Assembly: GCA_012910725.1 (NCBI GenBank)
Contig: WNEG01000061.1
Coordinates: 1-5,789 of the forward strand
DNA: 5,789 nucleotides
Reading direction: 5' to 3'
DNA from: Candidatus Ethanoperedens thermophilum
GTDB taxonomy: Archaea > Halobacteriota > Methanosarcinia > Methanosarcinales > EX4572-44
The notes beneath the pieces were generated by a model. It was given only the letters and a program-made list of their open reading frames with translations, had not been told where the DNA came from and ran no database searches. Positions 5,636 to 5,789 of this stretch are shown piece after piece (the first letter of the stretch is position 1; the number at the start of each line of letters is the position of its first letter). Both the position numbers and the translations under genes were made by a program.

Positions 5636-5647
5636 CGGAGGTATAAA

Positions 5648-5789
5648 ATGGGCGATAAAAAATCTATAAGTACGATCGTTAAAATGCTAAGACTTCATGA
5701 CCCCGACTTGAGAGGGAAATTTAAGATTAAAGAAATCGGCGTTTTCGGGTCTTATGTCAGGGGCGAGCAGAAGGCTGATAGCGACATAG
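5648..5789 (+). CDS. MntA-like nucleotidyltransferase, partial (3' end outside window)
   Basis: The first 47 residues are visible. They show an N-terminal helical lead-in (KSISTIVKMLRLHD), the strand KIKEIGVFGS (26-35), then YVRGEQKADS and DI at the window end. GS (34-35), ten residues, then D46-I-(D) is the GSx10DxD signature of minimal nucleotidyltransferases. The last base, G, fits the expected second Asp codon. In the common HEPN/MNT pairs this protein is the antitoxin, transferring nucleotides to a HEPN RNase toxin. The partner would lie to the right of the window and is not seen. GGAGGT at 5637-5642, five bases before the ATG, is a strong ribosome binding site. A stand-alone MNT protein or another defence role cannot be excluded. 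It is co-directional with the nuclease gene, 96 bases downstream. Confidence 0.85.
   Translation, partial: MGDKKSISTIVKMLRLHDPDLRGKFKIKEIGVFGSYVRGEQKADSDI

Overview
The window most likely comes from a methanogenic or methane-oxidising archaeon (Methanosarcinales/ANME-type Halobacteriota). The lineage is inferred from three things. The minus-strand gene is an archaeal-type a,c-diamide synthase of the coenzyme F430/cobalamin pathways. A PspA gene is followed by the small partner PspAA. Upstream regions carry archaeal TATA-like boxes (TTTATATA, TATAAAAATA) and GGTGA/GGAG ribosome binding sites. No rRNA or tRNA is present to confirm it.

Layout. Positions 1-240 hold a 68-bp tandem repeat (two identical copies, a third that decays, and a fourth trace) that probably continues off the left edge. 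Each full unit can fold into two hairpins. A complete cfbB/cbiA-type gene lies on the minus strand (346-1779). All following genes are on the plus strand: a small YbaN/DUF454 membrane protein (1926-2366), then a PspA/IM30 coiled-coil protein (2518-3216) overlapping pspAA (3216-3494) by one base. A ~48-bp repeat (43/48 identical) lies upstream of both the DUF454 gene and the pspA operon. This suggests shared control, or a duplication bracketing the DUF454 gene, and hints at one membrane-maintenance module.

From about 3500 the character changes to accessory DNA. A 175-bp intergenic region contains a 9-bp inverted repeat and tandem TATA-like boxes. It is followed by a Trp-rich protein I do not recognise (3670-4707). 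That gene overlaps by 50 bp a gene for a probable PD-(D/E)XK-type nuclease (4658-5551). A MntA-like nucleotidyltransferase (5648 to the window end, truncated) comes next. The unknown-plus-nuclease pair beside a toxin-antitoxin-type nucleotidyltransferase looks like a defence or mobile locus and is the best candidate here for an undescribed two-gene system. The reading frame of the nuclease continues for 27 protein-like codons past its TGA, so the gene may be interrupted near its 3' end.
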